From the NCBI GenBank assembly GCA_020744425.1, contig JAGMUV010000006.1, forward strand, positions 3,286,001 through 3,350,000: a DNA stretch of 64,000 bases, given 5' to 3'. The first letter of the stretch is position 1. Every line of letters begins with the position of its first letter. Source of the DNA: Dactylonectria macrodidyma (taxonomy: Eukaryota; Ascomycota; Sordariomycetes; Hypocreales; Nectriaceae). A program made the position numbers and the translations under genes. Below the pieces are notes generated by a model. That model did not search any database and was not told the DNA's origin. It saw nothing but the letters and a program-made list of their open reading frames with translations. Shown one piece after another: positions 34,496-47,187 of this stretch.

Positions 34496-36355
34496 ACGTA
34501 CATAATAAGCGAGTACATTAACCAAGCGAGTGCACTAAAATTTCATACTATTAAAACAGAATATAACTTAAAATCACTACAAAGCATCTAATCAATTAAA
34601 ACTAATTACTATACTCTTCTTCAGATACTAATACAGCTATCTAACATGTTCTTATATTATGCCCAGTGTTTCTATAGGCTCTATAGCGCCTTTCTCTTGC
34701 TAGTACTAACCTTACTTAACTACCACTTCTTAACAATTTAGCCATTATCTACATATTAACGTCTTTCTGATTAATCTCATCCCTCCCTTTATCTAAAGTC
34801 ATCTTTCCTCCATTTTATAGTCAGGTTTTTTTTACTTTATACTACTTACTAAGAGTCTCATTTGCCTATCAAAGGATCTAATTCTCAGACTTTAATAATA
34901 CTATTTAATGCATTATTGCCTTCGTTCCCTTAGAAAATGACTTAAGCGCATTAATAATAGATACTAAGGAGCTTCCCTAGTGCTTCCTGATTCATCTTTT
35001 AAAGTAATCAGATTAAGAAGTAGCCTTAAGGACTGTCTTTAGCGTCTTAGGCACCTAAGGGTCGAGGAGGCTAGCCTCCTCCTCGATCGGTGTTAGAGTT
35101 CGTACCTATATATTAAGCTTCGATATAACACTTTCTAGGTCTAAGGGAATAAGCCTAGCCCTTTTAAACCCCCCTTTAATATTAATTTCTATTATAGTGG
35201 CTTAGTAAGTAGTATAAAATGCAGGAAAGAACTTAGTCTTAGAAATATAGGTTATAGAGCATTTAATTAGATGCTCTATTTCTTGACTGTATGCTTTTTT
35301 AAATAGCTTAAAGCACTTAATATTAAGAGGCTAGAGTAGATAAGATGAATGAGGCAGTATATAGAGCATAATAATATTATTTTCCTTATAATAGGTCTTA
35401 AAGTCGGCTAAGTGATGGCTTTTGTGCTTATTAAGGATCAGAAGATAATAGCGACTGGTTAATCGGGCCTTAGTATGCTAGTTAAAGTGCTTAAGCTACT
35501 TAAGACCTGTCTTATTATCAGTCTAGCCATTTTAAGTTATAGAAATAGCCTAATTGCCTAGGAGGTTGTTTTCTTAGTACTAGCTAGTAAGGTAATATTA
35601 GTCTATAACTATAATAAACAGCGCAATCGCCTAGCCTCTAGCATTAATTGCCTGAATGGCTATAACCCATTCTCAGTTTCTAGGCTATACTAATTTCGCC
35701 TTTTTATATCTTTCTGTGCTTATAATAACCATTCTGCTAGTAATAATGCTTATTATAAAGCCAGTCTTATCAAAGTTATAGATATTAGCTAGGTTAATAC
35801 TGTATTTTATAATTATATTTTTTATAAGCTTAAACTAATTATAAATAATAGTTAGATCTTCGCATTTAGCCTTTTAGTAGTCGTATTTATAAAAAAAACG
35901 CATCTTAAGGTCTGGTTATTGCTTGATGAAGTTTGAAGCCTAGTGCTTACTAATAGGTAATGCATTATAGTTAGTAAGCAGTTAGTTAGCTATTTCTTTA
36001 ATACTATGCAATCGCGGGGGGAATCCTTATAAATCTAGATTAAGAATGAACTGGATAATAATCTGCTCCTCTAGATCGGATAATCTCTATGAGTTAGGGA
36101 TAGTATTGCGTTAAGACTAGATGCTATTCTATTAGTGATGAAGGGCATGATAATCCACTTAGTATAACCTTATAGCGAGCCAGAGACCTAGTTTTAGGTC
36201 ATTTTAAAGGGCCTGAAGAGCGAGAAGCATGTTAGCCTCATTATTTGATTATAATATGTTTGATGGTTGAAAAATGGTTAATTAGATATAAAGAGGAGAG
36301 ATTAGGAGATTTTTAGTGCACTCGCTTAGTTGGTGCACTCGCTTATTATGCACGT
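34496..36355 (-). mobile_element. Fot/pogo-type DNA transposon copy 1, 1860 bp, RIP-dead
   Basis: Flanked by TA duplications (34494-34495, 36356-36357). Inverted termini have the 11-bp head ACGTACATAAT/ACGTGCATAAT plus two 17-bp units (AAGCGAGTGCACCAACY type). The minus-strand reading is a DDE_1 transposase colinear with copy 2 but full of stops. Inserted in LTR element B, so it is the youngest layer there. Confidence 0.9.
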
Positions 36356-36359
36356 TATA

Positions 36360-39300
36360 TAATTTATAGTATTATGCCTTTATTTTATTATATAGTTTAT
36401 AGGATTTAATAACTTCTATAACTATTCTCTTTATACTAAGAAATATATATACTATTTTAATTTATTTAAAAGTTTTATTAATTCCTAAGTATTTATATAA
36501 AGAGTGATTATAAATATCCTATATTAAATGTTCTTATAGTTTTAAGAGGACTTATAATCTTTATAATCCGAATTATGATTTAAGAATTGGGCAAAGTACT
36601 TTTATTACTCTGTCTATTTTATATATCTAATTATATTCCTTTATTCATTTATAGAGTGTTTCTTAGGATACTATTACTATAATTTAAACCGTTTTATTGA
36701 ATTTATTAACCTATTTAAGTTTCTTTTATATCTTATTAGGTTTATAGTTTTAATAATTATCTATTTTCTAACATTCCTTAGTATATTATTCTAGGAGATC
36801 TATAGGGCATTGTTCGTATTATATTATATAGCTAATATATACTTTTATAAAGTTACTATAAAAGTACTAATAGAGCTTTTTAGCTAGGGTCTAGAGGTTT
36901 CTGTAATAATTGCTTTAATAGAAGTAAGTAATTGCTTAAGATCCTTATAATCTAGTTAAGACTGCTTTTTCTTCCTATTATAATAGTTCTCTTAGAGCTA
37001 AGTATTCATTATATATCCATTATTTAAAGCTTTACTTAGGCTTCTATAGTCATTCTAGTAAGTCTTCTAATAATTATAACTCGCTTATAACTATAATGTA
37101 TTTTTATTTAAAATATCCTTTAGAGGTATAGGCTAATATTTACTTATTGGCTTTTAGTATATTAATTTTAAAGTTAGGTCATTGACTTATTATATTAGCT
37201 CTTCTATTTTCTAAGCCTTTTTTATAAATAATAATATAATTAAATTCTAATAGGTATTCTATATAGTAAAGTTGTCTTCTACTAAGCTCTTATATAGTAG
37301 TAAAGTGCGAGATATTCTTATAATCTATATAGACTATAACCTAATATTTACTTCTTAAGAAGTAATATTAGAATTCTTTAAAAGAGTTAACTATTACTAA
37401 GAATTCTTTATTATAAATAGAGTAGTTAAGTTTAGCTCCTTTTAGTATATATAAATAAAATGCAATTAAGTATAAGTTTCCTTTATTATCCTATTATCCA
37501 ATCTAGGCTCTTAAGGCAAAGTTAGAAGCATTAGTTTCTAATTCGATTAGTTATTTTAAGTTAAAGGTTACTAAAACGGGTTTACTAAGGATAGCTCGTT
37601 TTAAGTTATTAAAGGCTTTCTAGGCCTTTATATTCTATTTAAAGTTCATATCTTTCTTTATAAGTTCTATTAAGGGTTTTATAATTTTACTAAATCTATA
37701 AATAAACTTTTAGTAATAATTAGCAAATCCTAAGAAGCTTTATACTTCTTTAATACTTTTTTCTAGTTTTAACTAATCCTTAATAGCTTCGATTTTCTTT
37801 TTATTTATTTAGATTTTATTTAGTTAAATAGTATATCTAAGAAAGTCTACTTCTTATATATAGAACTTACTTTTTATTAGTTCTATAAGTAGTTTTATAT
37901 CTTATAGTTTCTATAGGATTATATATATATACTTTATATATTCTTCTTCTATCTTTAAGAAGATTAAAATATTATTAAAATAATATATAATAAAGATATT
38001 AAAATATTCTCTTAGAATATTAGTAATTATTCATTAAAATATTATTAGTATATTTATAAGTCTAAAGAGCATTACTAAATATTTAAATAGTCTAAATTTA
38101 ATTCTAAATATAGTCTTCTATTTATTTTTAAGCTTTATATAGACTAAGCTATAAGCATTTTTTAAATTAAGTATTATAAACTACTTTTTACTATAAAGGC
38201 AATCCTTTAGTTCAGTAATTAAAAGTAATAGCATTTAGTCCTTTAGTATAATATTATTTAACTATTAGTAGTCTATAATTAATCAGAGTTTTCTATTCTT
38301 CTTTAGAATAAATATAATTAGGTATTCTATAGAGGATTTTAAGATTTTAATATATCCCTTTTTTAATATATTCTTAAGGTATTCTTTTAGTATTTATAGT
38401 TATATATTATTAAGGTTATAGAACTTAAAGAACTTAAGTAAAGTTCTGTCTTTTAATACTATTTTATAATCCTATTTACTATATTTAAGTAAACCTATTT
38501 CTAATTCTTTAGTAAATAGTTTTTTATAAATATAGTAAGTAAGTAGTATATTTTTTAGTCTTTTATTTGCTTTTTATTATTTCTTTATTTCTATAAGGTC
38601 TTTATTAAGCTTTATTAGTTAGCTTTATATAAAAGTAATAGTATAGTATATCTTACTATTTTAAGCTTTATAGTATTTATATTTTATACTTTAGAGTAGA
38701 AAAGTTTCTATTATTTCTTTTACTAATACTTTACTAATACTATTATTAGTTAAAGTTTAAGATCTTATATTATTATTTAAATCTAATTCTTAAAAGGAGT
38801 GATTATTAATATTATTAAAGTTCACTTAGCCAGTCCTCTAGTTTATTATTAAGTTAACTTATTTTAACTATAAGTACTCTAAGACTAAAGCATAGTTTAT
38901 AATAAGTATTATATTAAATAAGATTCCTTTATTTCATCCTTTTATAAAAACCTTAAGATAATTAAGCTCTTTAGTTATTCTTTTATTATTATAACTAAAA
39001 GAAGATCCTTTAAGATTCTATACTTTATATAGATTTACTTTATCCTTTTATAGGAGTTTTAATATATTCACTACTATAAGGTAGATATAGTTAAATTCTA
39101 TACTACTATTTACTAAAGTAAGTAGCTAGTTTCCTTTAATTTATACTTATATTTTTAAATACTATTTAGTTAATTATATGCTTTTAGTTATATATAGAGC
39201 TTTTATTTTAAAGGGTTCTGCTTCCCCTAGCTCTATGCCTATCTATTACTCTATTATAAATAGTATTAAGAGTTTTTTATACTCTCTATTATTCTATCTT

Positions 39301-41850
39301 ATAAAGGTTAGAATATCTATCTTTAGTTATACTTATATTATATATTAATCTTATTATATATATATATTTAATACTTAGATTATTAGTAGTTTATAAGTTT
39401 TATATTAAGCCTTTAGTAATTAAATAAGTAATTTATATTATACTCTATTAATTAAATAATACTAAAGTATTTATACTATTTTTATATATAATAATCCTCT
39501 ATATCTTCCTTTTTATAAAGAGTTATAATAAGTTATCTATTTACTTAAATTAAAAAGCAGTCTTATTATAGTTTATTTTTAAGATATATAATGCATTTAT
39601 AGTATATATATAATGCTTATAAGATTTCATTATATTTTCAGTATATCTAATATATATGAGGTTCATCTCCTTATAATTTTCATTCTCTTGGGTTTTATAA
39701 GTTCATTCTGCTCTATTAATGCAAGGCTTAGATATAGATGTTTGCTTCTTCTATAGGATCTTACTATTCTTTAGCAAATTGTTTAATTTAAATGTCTTTT
39801 ATTATATATACTAATATATCTTATTCTTCTAAGGTAATACTTTAAAGTTTATTATTTAACTTTAAGTATTTATTTACTAATATAAGAATATCCTTATCTT
39901 TAATATTATACTTAGCCTCCTTAGCTTAGTATATATCTTATCTTATACTAACCTATAGTTAGGGAGTAGGTTATTATATAATATAACTATGTATTATACT
40001 ATTATTTATTATAGTAAGTTACTTCTTATTAGTCTATTAATAGTCAGGCTATTAGTTAGGAATATTAAATTTATTAAAATCCTCTATTTATATTAGTAGT
40101 TCCCTAAGTTATTAGACTATAGTAATAGTATATATTTTATTATTAGGTCAGGGTGTAATAACTAGATAGTCTAGAACTTAGCTTATAAGAATGGGTTTCT
40201 ATTTCTTAGTTACTGTATTCTGGATTCTTTCTTCTTATTCTTTTTTCTTTTTTACTTTATATTAGTGCGCTACTTCTCATTTTATTCGCAGTCATTGCTT
40301 ATACGCTTCTAGGTTATCTTTTTCTCTTTCTATTTATTAGCTCTATTTACTACGCTTCTTTTCGCAATTAGTTTCTTATAATTATTTAGTTTTAAGTCTA
40401 GTTCTTTTAATCAGTCTTCCTTAAGGAAAGTCTTTATACTTTAGTTTATCTATCTAATCTTATATATTTACTATATTATAGTTATATTTATTAAAGCCGT
40501 TATTAAAGCCGCTTTAAGTTATATTAATTAACTAAATTAGAAGGTCATTCCCTTTCTTAACTAAATTAATACTATAAGTAGGTATAATAATAGGCTTAAA
40601 TGGTTTCTTTTCTTTCCTAGGTTTCTTATAATTATATAAAAGGTATCCTAGCTTATTATAATTATAGTAATTAAACGTTTTCTTTCCTTATTAGGGTTAT
40701 TACTATATTGCTCTAAGTTCTATAGGTCTTGCTATAGTACTATAGGAAGTGTTAGAGGTTTATAGTTTCCTCTAGTTAGTATAATTCTTTTTTTTCTAAT
40801 TATTATTATTATTTCTAATATTTCATTTTTCTATTTATTATTTAAATAGTTAGTTATTAATTATAATAGTAAGTTTAGTATACTAAGCAAAGTCTATAAG
40901 TAGATTTATATTCTTAATGAGTTTATTTTTAATATTATCCTTTAGGTTCTAATAAAACTTATTAATAAGGTTTTTATTTAACTAATTAAGTTTTATTATA
41001 ATATATTAGAACTCTAAGAAGTATTTAAATACTGCCTTTATCTATTTAAGTTTTCTAATAGTATTAAGTATATTATATTTCTTATCTTATTTACTATAGT
41101 TATTAATTAGTAATTATTTATATTTATTAAAACTATTAAATATTATAGTTATTTTAAGCTTTTACTAACTTAAGGCTTAGATTATAAAGTCTTTTAAAAT
41201 TAATTTATAGTTCTAAGCTACCTTACTTTTTAGTCTTCTTATAATATATTATACTTTAAGCAGGTTATTTATAAATAGCGATAAATAGTATATATAGTAA
41301 GACTTAAGGCTAGTAAGGTATTCTTATAGCTTCTTAGGGTTTCTATTAAACTTTAGTAACTATTTAAGCTTAATAATTTCTTTAATATTATAAATATATA
41401 TTATTATAGTAAGCTATTTATATCCTATAAGTTAAGCCGCCTATTATTCTTAGTTATTCTTAATTTAAACTAATTTAGTAATAAGTTTAGTAATCTTCTA
41501 TTCTATAGCTATAATAATTATATTTATAGTAAGATTGCTTAGTAAAGCTTAGAGTTATATATATAATTATTTAAAGCGCTCTTCATTCTAGTGCTACTCT
41601 TCTTCTTATATAGCGTTAGTATGCGTTCCTAGAGCTAAGAGCTCAGCAAGCCCTATAAAGAGTCGTTCATTCTCTACGCAGAGCTCCCTAAGTTCCTCTT
41701 CATACTTATTATTAAAGGCATCTATTCATTCATTACTATTTCTATCCTTAGGGGGCACTAGGGCCTTACCTTTAGATAAAGGCATACTACTAAAGGGTAT
41801 AGTAAGTACTATTATAATTCATTAGATATTGCTTAGTGTATAAAGTAACT
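36360..41850 (-). pseudogene. Gag-pol remnant of element B
   Basis: Minus-strand reading near 40630-40680 shows a CCHC knuckle with all three Cys and the His changed to Tyr (YYNYNKLGYLLYNY). Near 37900-38350 it gives Ty3/gypsy reverse transcriptase text (ILKKNRKLWLIIDY, then the FNNILIFL box, Asp-to-Asn). Full of RIP stops. Confidence 0.75.
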
Positions 41851-41872
41851 GTTTAAATAAGAGCTATTAATG

Positions 41873-42289
41873 TATAATGGTTATATTTCTAGGCTAGGCT
41901 ATATAGAGTATAGAATAGCTTAAAAAAGGTTCTTAAGGGATAGACAAAGGTCTATATTAGTAAAATAGTTAGATTATACTTACTAAGCAGTAATTATAGT
42001 ATTATATTAAGTAATAGTTAATATATAATAATATATAGTAATTAGAGTAGATTAAGGTAATTAAGTTATATTAATAGCTAAGAAGCTGCTTATATTAAAT
42101 ATATACTTCTTAGATATTTATATAATTATAGTATAAGTTAGATTATTAGGATTATTTAATAATCCTAATAATCTTAGATTACTTAGATCATTTAGTATTT
42201 TAAGTGATTTATATATAATTAGAGCGAAAAGTGGGGGTGCTGTTAGCACATGTGATTAGGTTGCGGCTTAGTTAGCATGGGTTGTAACA
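41873..42289 (-). repeat. LTR of element B (right; 5' LTR in its orientation)
   Basis: 417 bp. Its right 70 bp or so is barely mutated, whereas its left end is TpA-rich. Confidence 0.9.
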
Positions 42290-42678
42290 GATAGTAGCTA
42301 CTTAACGCCGCCCTCTGGACTAATAAGGCCTCTCTTTAATTACAGCCTTACTAAAAGAATGTAAAAAAGAAGGCCAATGGTTAGATAATAGATAAAGGTA
42401 TAGTTTACTAGAATTAGCGCATTTTTATTTTAAATAAAGGTATTTTCTAAATGCTAGTTATTAAAGAGAATTATTATAAGCTTAATATAGCCTACTTAAG
42501 ATATAATAAAACTATTAGATTAATTACTAAAAGGTTTTAATAATTAGGCTTATTAACTAATATTAATTAATTCTAAGCAAATTATAAGCTATATAGAAGG
42601 GCTTATATTAATAGAGATAAGACTTTTAAATTACTATACCTATTAGAAGTCCTATACTAAATATAGTAATATATAATA

Positions 42679-43114
42679 ACGTACATGATAAGCGAGTGCA
42701 CCAACCAAGTGAGTGCACCACTTATACTGTACAGCTAAAAGTCAAAATTTTCAATTTTCTAAAATTAGATATATAGTTCTAGGAATTTTAAGGAATTAAC
42801 TTTAGATCTTTAAATAAAAAAGTCATAAGATAGTATTTTTTCTAGACTTTTAAAAAATTTACTTAGCTTTTTAAAAATAAAAATAAGAAAAAAAACAGTG
42901 CGAATAAGATTATTTTAAATAACTTTATAAAGAGTTTTTATAAAAACCTAGAAAAATATTTAATTATTATAATTAAATTAATACATCTATTTTTTAAATT
43001 ATAGCCATTTTAAGCGTAGTTTGAATTTTTAAGACGTTTTTTAAAAATCGTGTTTAAGGTGTAAACTTGCTCTGGTGCACTCACTTGGTTGGTGCACTCG
43101 CTTATCATGTACGT
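42679..43114. mobile_element. Fot-type MITE, 436 bp
   Basis: 41-bp inverted repeats (42679-42719, 43074-43114), TA duplications at 42677-42678 and 43115-43116, no coding capacity. Near its right end it contains TTTAAGGTGTAAA, the uninterrupted version of the site where LTR element A entered the outer MITE. Confidence 0.9.
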
Positions 43115-43311
43115 TAATAGACTTTTATTATATACTTAAGAATAAGAATAGATATAATTATATATAAGTAATTATTAATTAGCTTAATAAGATCGCTTTT
43201 TCTATACTTTATTATTAAATAGTAATAGTAAAGGATATTATATATATATATTATTATTATATTTACTATATTTTTAAAGTACTAAAGATAGTAATATTAA
43301 ATTAAAGACTA

Positions 43312-45170
43312 ACGTGCATAATAAGCATGCCGGTCAAACAAGCTTGCCAGTCAAAATCCCTTAACCTTTTATCTTTCTACTTAATCAATCAATTCTTAAC
43401 CATTCAAAATGCTATAATTAAATAATAAGGCAAATATCCTTCTTACGCTTTAAGCCTATCGAAATGACCTAAAATTAAGTCTCCGACGCGCTGTAGAGAT
43501 CTATTAAGTTAAGTATAGTACTCTCTTTAACTGAGAGAATGGCATTACTGCTCGTTACAATTAGATCCCTAAATTACGAAAACTATCCGATCTAGAGGAA
43601 TAGATCATTATTCAGTTCATTCTTGACCTAGATTCATGAGGATTCCCCCTAGGACTGCGTAGTATTAAAGAAATGGCTAACTGACTGCTTACTGACTGCA
43701 ATGCATCGCCTATTAGTAAGCGTTAGGCTTTAAACTTTATTAAGTAATAACCAGACCTTAAGACGCGTTTTTTTTATAAATACAATTATTAGAGGACTAA
43801 ATACAAAGATCTAACTATTATTTATAATTAGTTCAGGCTTATAGAGAATATAATTATAAAATATAATATTACTTTTATTAATATTTATAACTTTAATAAA
43901 ACTGGCTTTATAATAGGCTTAATTATAAGCAGTATGGTTATTATAAGTATAGAAAGGCGTAAAAACCTAAAATCAGTCTAGCCTAGAAATTAGGAGTGGG
44001 TTATAATCATCCAGGCGATTAATGCAGAAGGCTAGGCAATCTAGCCGTTTATTATAGTTATAGGCTAATATTACCTTACTAATTAGTACTAAGAAAGCAA
44101 CCTCCTAAGCAATTGGGCTATTATAATGACTCAAAATGGCTAGACTGATAATAAGATAGGTCTTAAGTAGCTTAAGCACTTTGACTAGTATATAAAGGCC
44201 TGATTAACTAGTCGCTATTATCTTCTAATCTTTAATAAGTATAAAAGTCACTATTTAGTTAACTTTAAGAAATATTATAAAGCGAACTATATTATTATGC
44301 TTTATATACTACTTCATTCGTTTTATCTACTTCAGCCTCTTAATGTAGGGTGCTTTAGGCCGCTTAAAAACGCATATAGTTAAGAAATTAAGCAGTTAAT
44401 TAGATACTTAATTACCTATATTTTAAAGACTGACTTCTTTCTGGCTTTTTACGCTGCTTACTAAGCTACTATAATAGAAAGTAATATTAAAAGAGGCTTT
44501 TAAAGGGCTGGGCTTATTCCTTTAGACCTAGAAAGTGTTATATTAAAGCTTAATATATAGCTACAGACTCTAATACCCGTCGAGAAGGAGGCTAGCCTCC
44601 CCGACCCTTAGGTGCCTAAGACGCTAAAGACTGTCCTTAAGGCCACTTCTTAATCTGAATACCTTAAAAGATGAATCAGAAAGCACTAGAGCAGCTCTCT
44701 AGCATCTATTATTAATATGCTTAAGTCATTTTCTAAGGGAATGAAGGTAATAATATATTAAATAGTATTATTAAAGTCTAAGAACCAGATCCTTCGATAG
44801 GCAAATAAGACTCTTAGTAAGCAGCGCAGAGTAAAAAAAAACTGCTTATAGAATAGAGGGAAGATGACTATAGATGAAGGAAGGGATATAATTGATCAGA
44901 ATGATGTTAATGCGCAATTAGTGGCCGAATCATTAAGATATTATGGTTAAGGAGGGTTAGCGTGACCGAAGGAAAGGCGTTATAGAATATATAGTAAGAC
45001 TGGTCATAACGTAAGAACATATTAAGTAGTTATTACGATATCTGAAGAAGAGTATAGCGATTAGTTCTAATTAATTAGATGCTTTATTATATATTTATTT
45101 TAATTTCTAGATTGAGGGTAATAATTTTTAACTAGTAAGCTTGTTTGACTAGTATGCTTATTATACACGT
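43312..45170 (+). mobile_element. Fot/pogo-type DNA transposon copy 2, 1859 bp, RIP-dead
   Basis: Flanked by TA (43310-43311, 45171-45172). Termini: head ACGTGCATAAT, then 17-bp units of a different sequence (AAGCATGCCGGTCAAAC type). From about 43409 a plus-strand DDE_1 transposase is readable despite stops: helix-turn-helix region, RKLSDLEEQIIIQFILDLDS, the KYNYQR block, NFNKTGF (first catalytic region, Asp lost), and a C-terminal CCHC-like end (RRYRIYSKTGHN). Near 1.86 kb with TA duplications, this is the usual size of fungal Fot elements. Confidence 0.9.
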
Positions 45171-46258
45171 TATAGTTTATTACTATCTTTATAAATAAAC
45201 TATATAAGCTTATTAAAATAAAGTAGAAACTAAGTATAGTAAAGTACCTTTAAATAAATAGAAATACTAAGATCTATAACCAGTACTTAAACTACTAACT
45301 ATAACTATTTATTAACTATTACTAAGATAATTAAAGTAAACTATTACTATTAATAGACTATATATAAATAAATCTTTATTATAAGTTACTAAGTATAGAA
45401 CTAATAAGATTATTACTTAGTTACTTACTCTAATCCTAATTTAATTAAAATAAAAGAACTAATCTTAAGGGCTATAAAATAAAAGCTGAATATTTATTAA
45501 AAGAGGATACTTAATAGTATACTAAGCAGATTACAGACTTTATTAAAGTTACTAAGTAAAATCTTTACTAAGTATAAGAATAGTAAATCCGCTAAGCTAA
45601 TAAGAAGTACTAAAAAACGGATTTTATAGTTAGGGATAAAGTCTAAATTAATATATATAGACTTATAAGTATAAGACTTAGCTAAGTATTAGACTAAAAG
45701 AAGAAAGGGCTATAAACTATTATAAAATAAATTAAGTATTTATATTACTTAGACTTACTTTCTTTATAATATATAAACCTAACTCTATATAGATTAATTA
45801 TAGTATTATTTTAATAATCCTATATTAAAATAAGATAAAGACTTACTATTACTTAAAGTTATTAATAATATTAAAGAATATAAGATTTATAAGATTAAAG
45901 AGTTATAATATAATAAATATAATAAATAGCTTTAGTATAGAATAGACTAGGTTAAATATAATTCTAATAATAAATAATACCCTATTAAAAACTTTAAAAA
46001 TATACTAATATAATTAAAAGAGTTCTATAAGGAATATTCAGAAGTACTTAAGTTACTAAAGCGATTATAGGCCTAGGTCAACGTAGCTACTATAAATACG
46101 GATATATTAAAGTACTCTAACGATAATTAACCAATCAAACTAGGCCGGGGGCCTAAGAAAGCACAATAGAAACGAAGAGTCTTTATTATCTAGCGATCAT
46201 AAGAATTTAATAACTTATGCTCATACGGCCGTTTTAAGCGCCTTGAAGAGGGGGGTGA

Positions 46259-46451
46259 TATAACGGGAACGTCTAGAGTGCTAGACCCAGGGTGGGGTCG
46301 ATACGTAACTAGGACGCACGGAGCAGGCCACAGGGACTATCAATGCGTGTGCGTGTCTACGCGCCTGCCCGCTTTCTCTTTCCTCTTCATCGTAGTATTC
46401 TCGCAATATAGTAGCATTACCTCTTGAGTTGATCTCATCTGGCCCGTGACA
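46259..46451 (+). repeat. 3' LTR of element A
   Basis: 193 bp, much less mutated than the 5' copy; its first bases (TATAACGGG) carry two G-to-A changes relative to TGTGACGGG. Confidence 0.92.
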
Positions 46452-46476
46452 GTGTAAATACTAGGAAATTTCAAAG

Positions 46477-46518
46477 TGGCTCACTCGCTTGTTTGGCTCA
46501 CTCACTTATCAAGTACGT
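46477..46518 (-). repeat. Right terminal inverted repeat of the outer MITE
   Basis: A reverse complement of the left terminus over 42 bp, followed by the TA duplication at 46519-46520. Confidence 0.9.
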
Positions 46519-47187
46519 TAATACAGAATAAGTTGCTAGAATCTAGGATAGGCTAGAACATGTATGAAGAAATACTTGCTTGTGAGATGGTCGCTATCGG
46601 CTGTATAGTCCATGGACGCAATTTCAAGTAGCCAGGCCGAGGCAGCTACTCACGATTCAATAGACTCCATATGAAGAGCCTTCATAAACCTTTTCCATAG
46701 GGTTCAGAAGCGTCTTCCCTGAATCACTTGTAGCACCTTCTTTGTCCTTTTTGGCTCATTTGTCCCTCTGCGTGACGCGCAGGTACTCTACCAGCACAAT
46801 TCACAGCCTGAAACTAAAACCCCGAATTTCCAAGGGTTCAGGTTGTCAATAGACTTGACATAATCATTTGATCTAACATATGCTCCATAGAGGATCCCTC
46901 TACCCTACAACTCGCGGGGTCGGTAGAAGATGTGCCGAATGACCCACTTGGCTCGGTCTAGGATATCACGACTCTGTCATAGAACCGGGGATGTCTCCGT
47001 GCTTGGTTCTGTAACACTAACATTTGCGGGGAACGGAGTGCTGACTGAGAGCGAGAAAGACAGAACAGAGCCCCCTTTACATCTCAGAGTATCCAAACCC
47101 AATCGCAGGCAAGGCTCCTTCTAGATACATCAACCACATCATCGATTTAATCCACGAATCTTAGACCTTGGGCACCGTCAATTCAAC
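46519..47187. other. Right flank of the transposon nest
   Basis: Base composition returns to normal at once. It holds the presumed promoter of the hydroxyacid oxidase; no gene recognised. Confidence 0.45.

Larger units (their letters stand above)
32305..42289 (-). mobile_element. Ty3/gypsy LTR retrotransposon B, reversed, RIP-degraded
   Basis: The LTRs are 417 bp each (32305-32721 and 41873-42289), with TGTAAC start and TTGTAACA end, flanked by the 5-bp duplication GATAG at 32300-32304 and 42290-42294. The internal coding remnant runs on the minus strand (gag near 40550-41850, reverse transcriptase near 37900-38350). It sits in the pol gene of element A, so it is younger. A Fot transposon (34496-36355) is inserted in its 3' half. 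Confidence 0.92.
42295..46055 (+). pseudogene. Pol remnant of element A: integrase and chromodomain part
   Basis: This continues element A after the insertion of element B. Integrase-like text appears at 42295-42676, resumes at 43115-43311 and again from 45173. A chromodomain-like segment near 45870-46010 (QYRIDQVKY... YPIKNFKN) closes pol. Two DNA transposons interrupt it. RIP stops throughout. Confidence 0.65.
27873..46451 (+). mobile_element. Ty3/gypsy LTR retrotransposon A, RIP-degraded, with nested insertions
   Basis: The LTRs are 193 bp each (27873-28065 and 46259-46451) with ends TGTGACGGG and CCCGTGACA. A 5-bp GTGTA duplication flanks it at 27868-27872 and 46452-46456. A purine-rich tract (GAAGAGGGGGG) lies directly before the 3' LTR. 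Coding order gag, reverse transcriptase, RNase H, integrase, chromodomain on the plus strand identifies Ty3/gypsy. It is interrupted by LTR element B (32305-42289), a MITE (42679-43114) and a Fot transposon (43312-45170). Confidence 0.92.
27459..46518. mobile_element. Outer Fot/pogo-type MITE (about 476 bp), split by a nested 18.6-kb retroelement
   Basis: The left end (27459-27534) and right end (46477-46518) are inverted repeats matching over 42 bp, flanked by TA duplications at 27457-27458 and 46519-46520. Each terminus is an 11-bp head (ACGTACTTGAT) followed by 17-bp direct repeats of the type AAGCGAGTGAGCCAAAC: four units on the left, two on the right. Removing the inserted LTR element (27873-46451) and one GTGTA copy leaves about 476 bp with no coding capacity, similar to the intact MITE at 42679-43114. 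Hence it is a non-autonomous relative of the Fot transposons nested here. Confidence 0.85.

Noticed and set aside
27540..46450. AT-rich block as a centromere or mitochondrial insertion
   Set aside because: It is fully explained by nested elements with matching LTRs, TIRs and target duplications, and by RIP.
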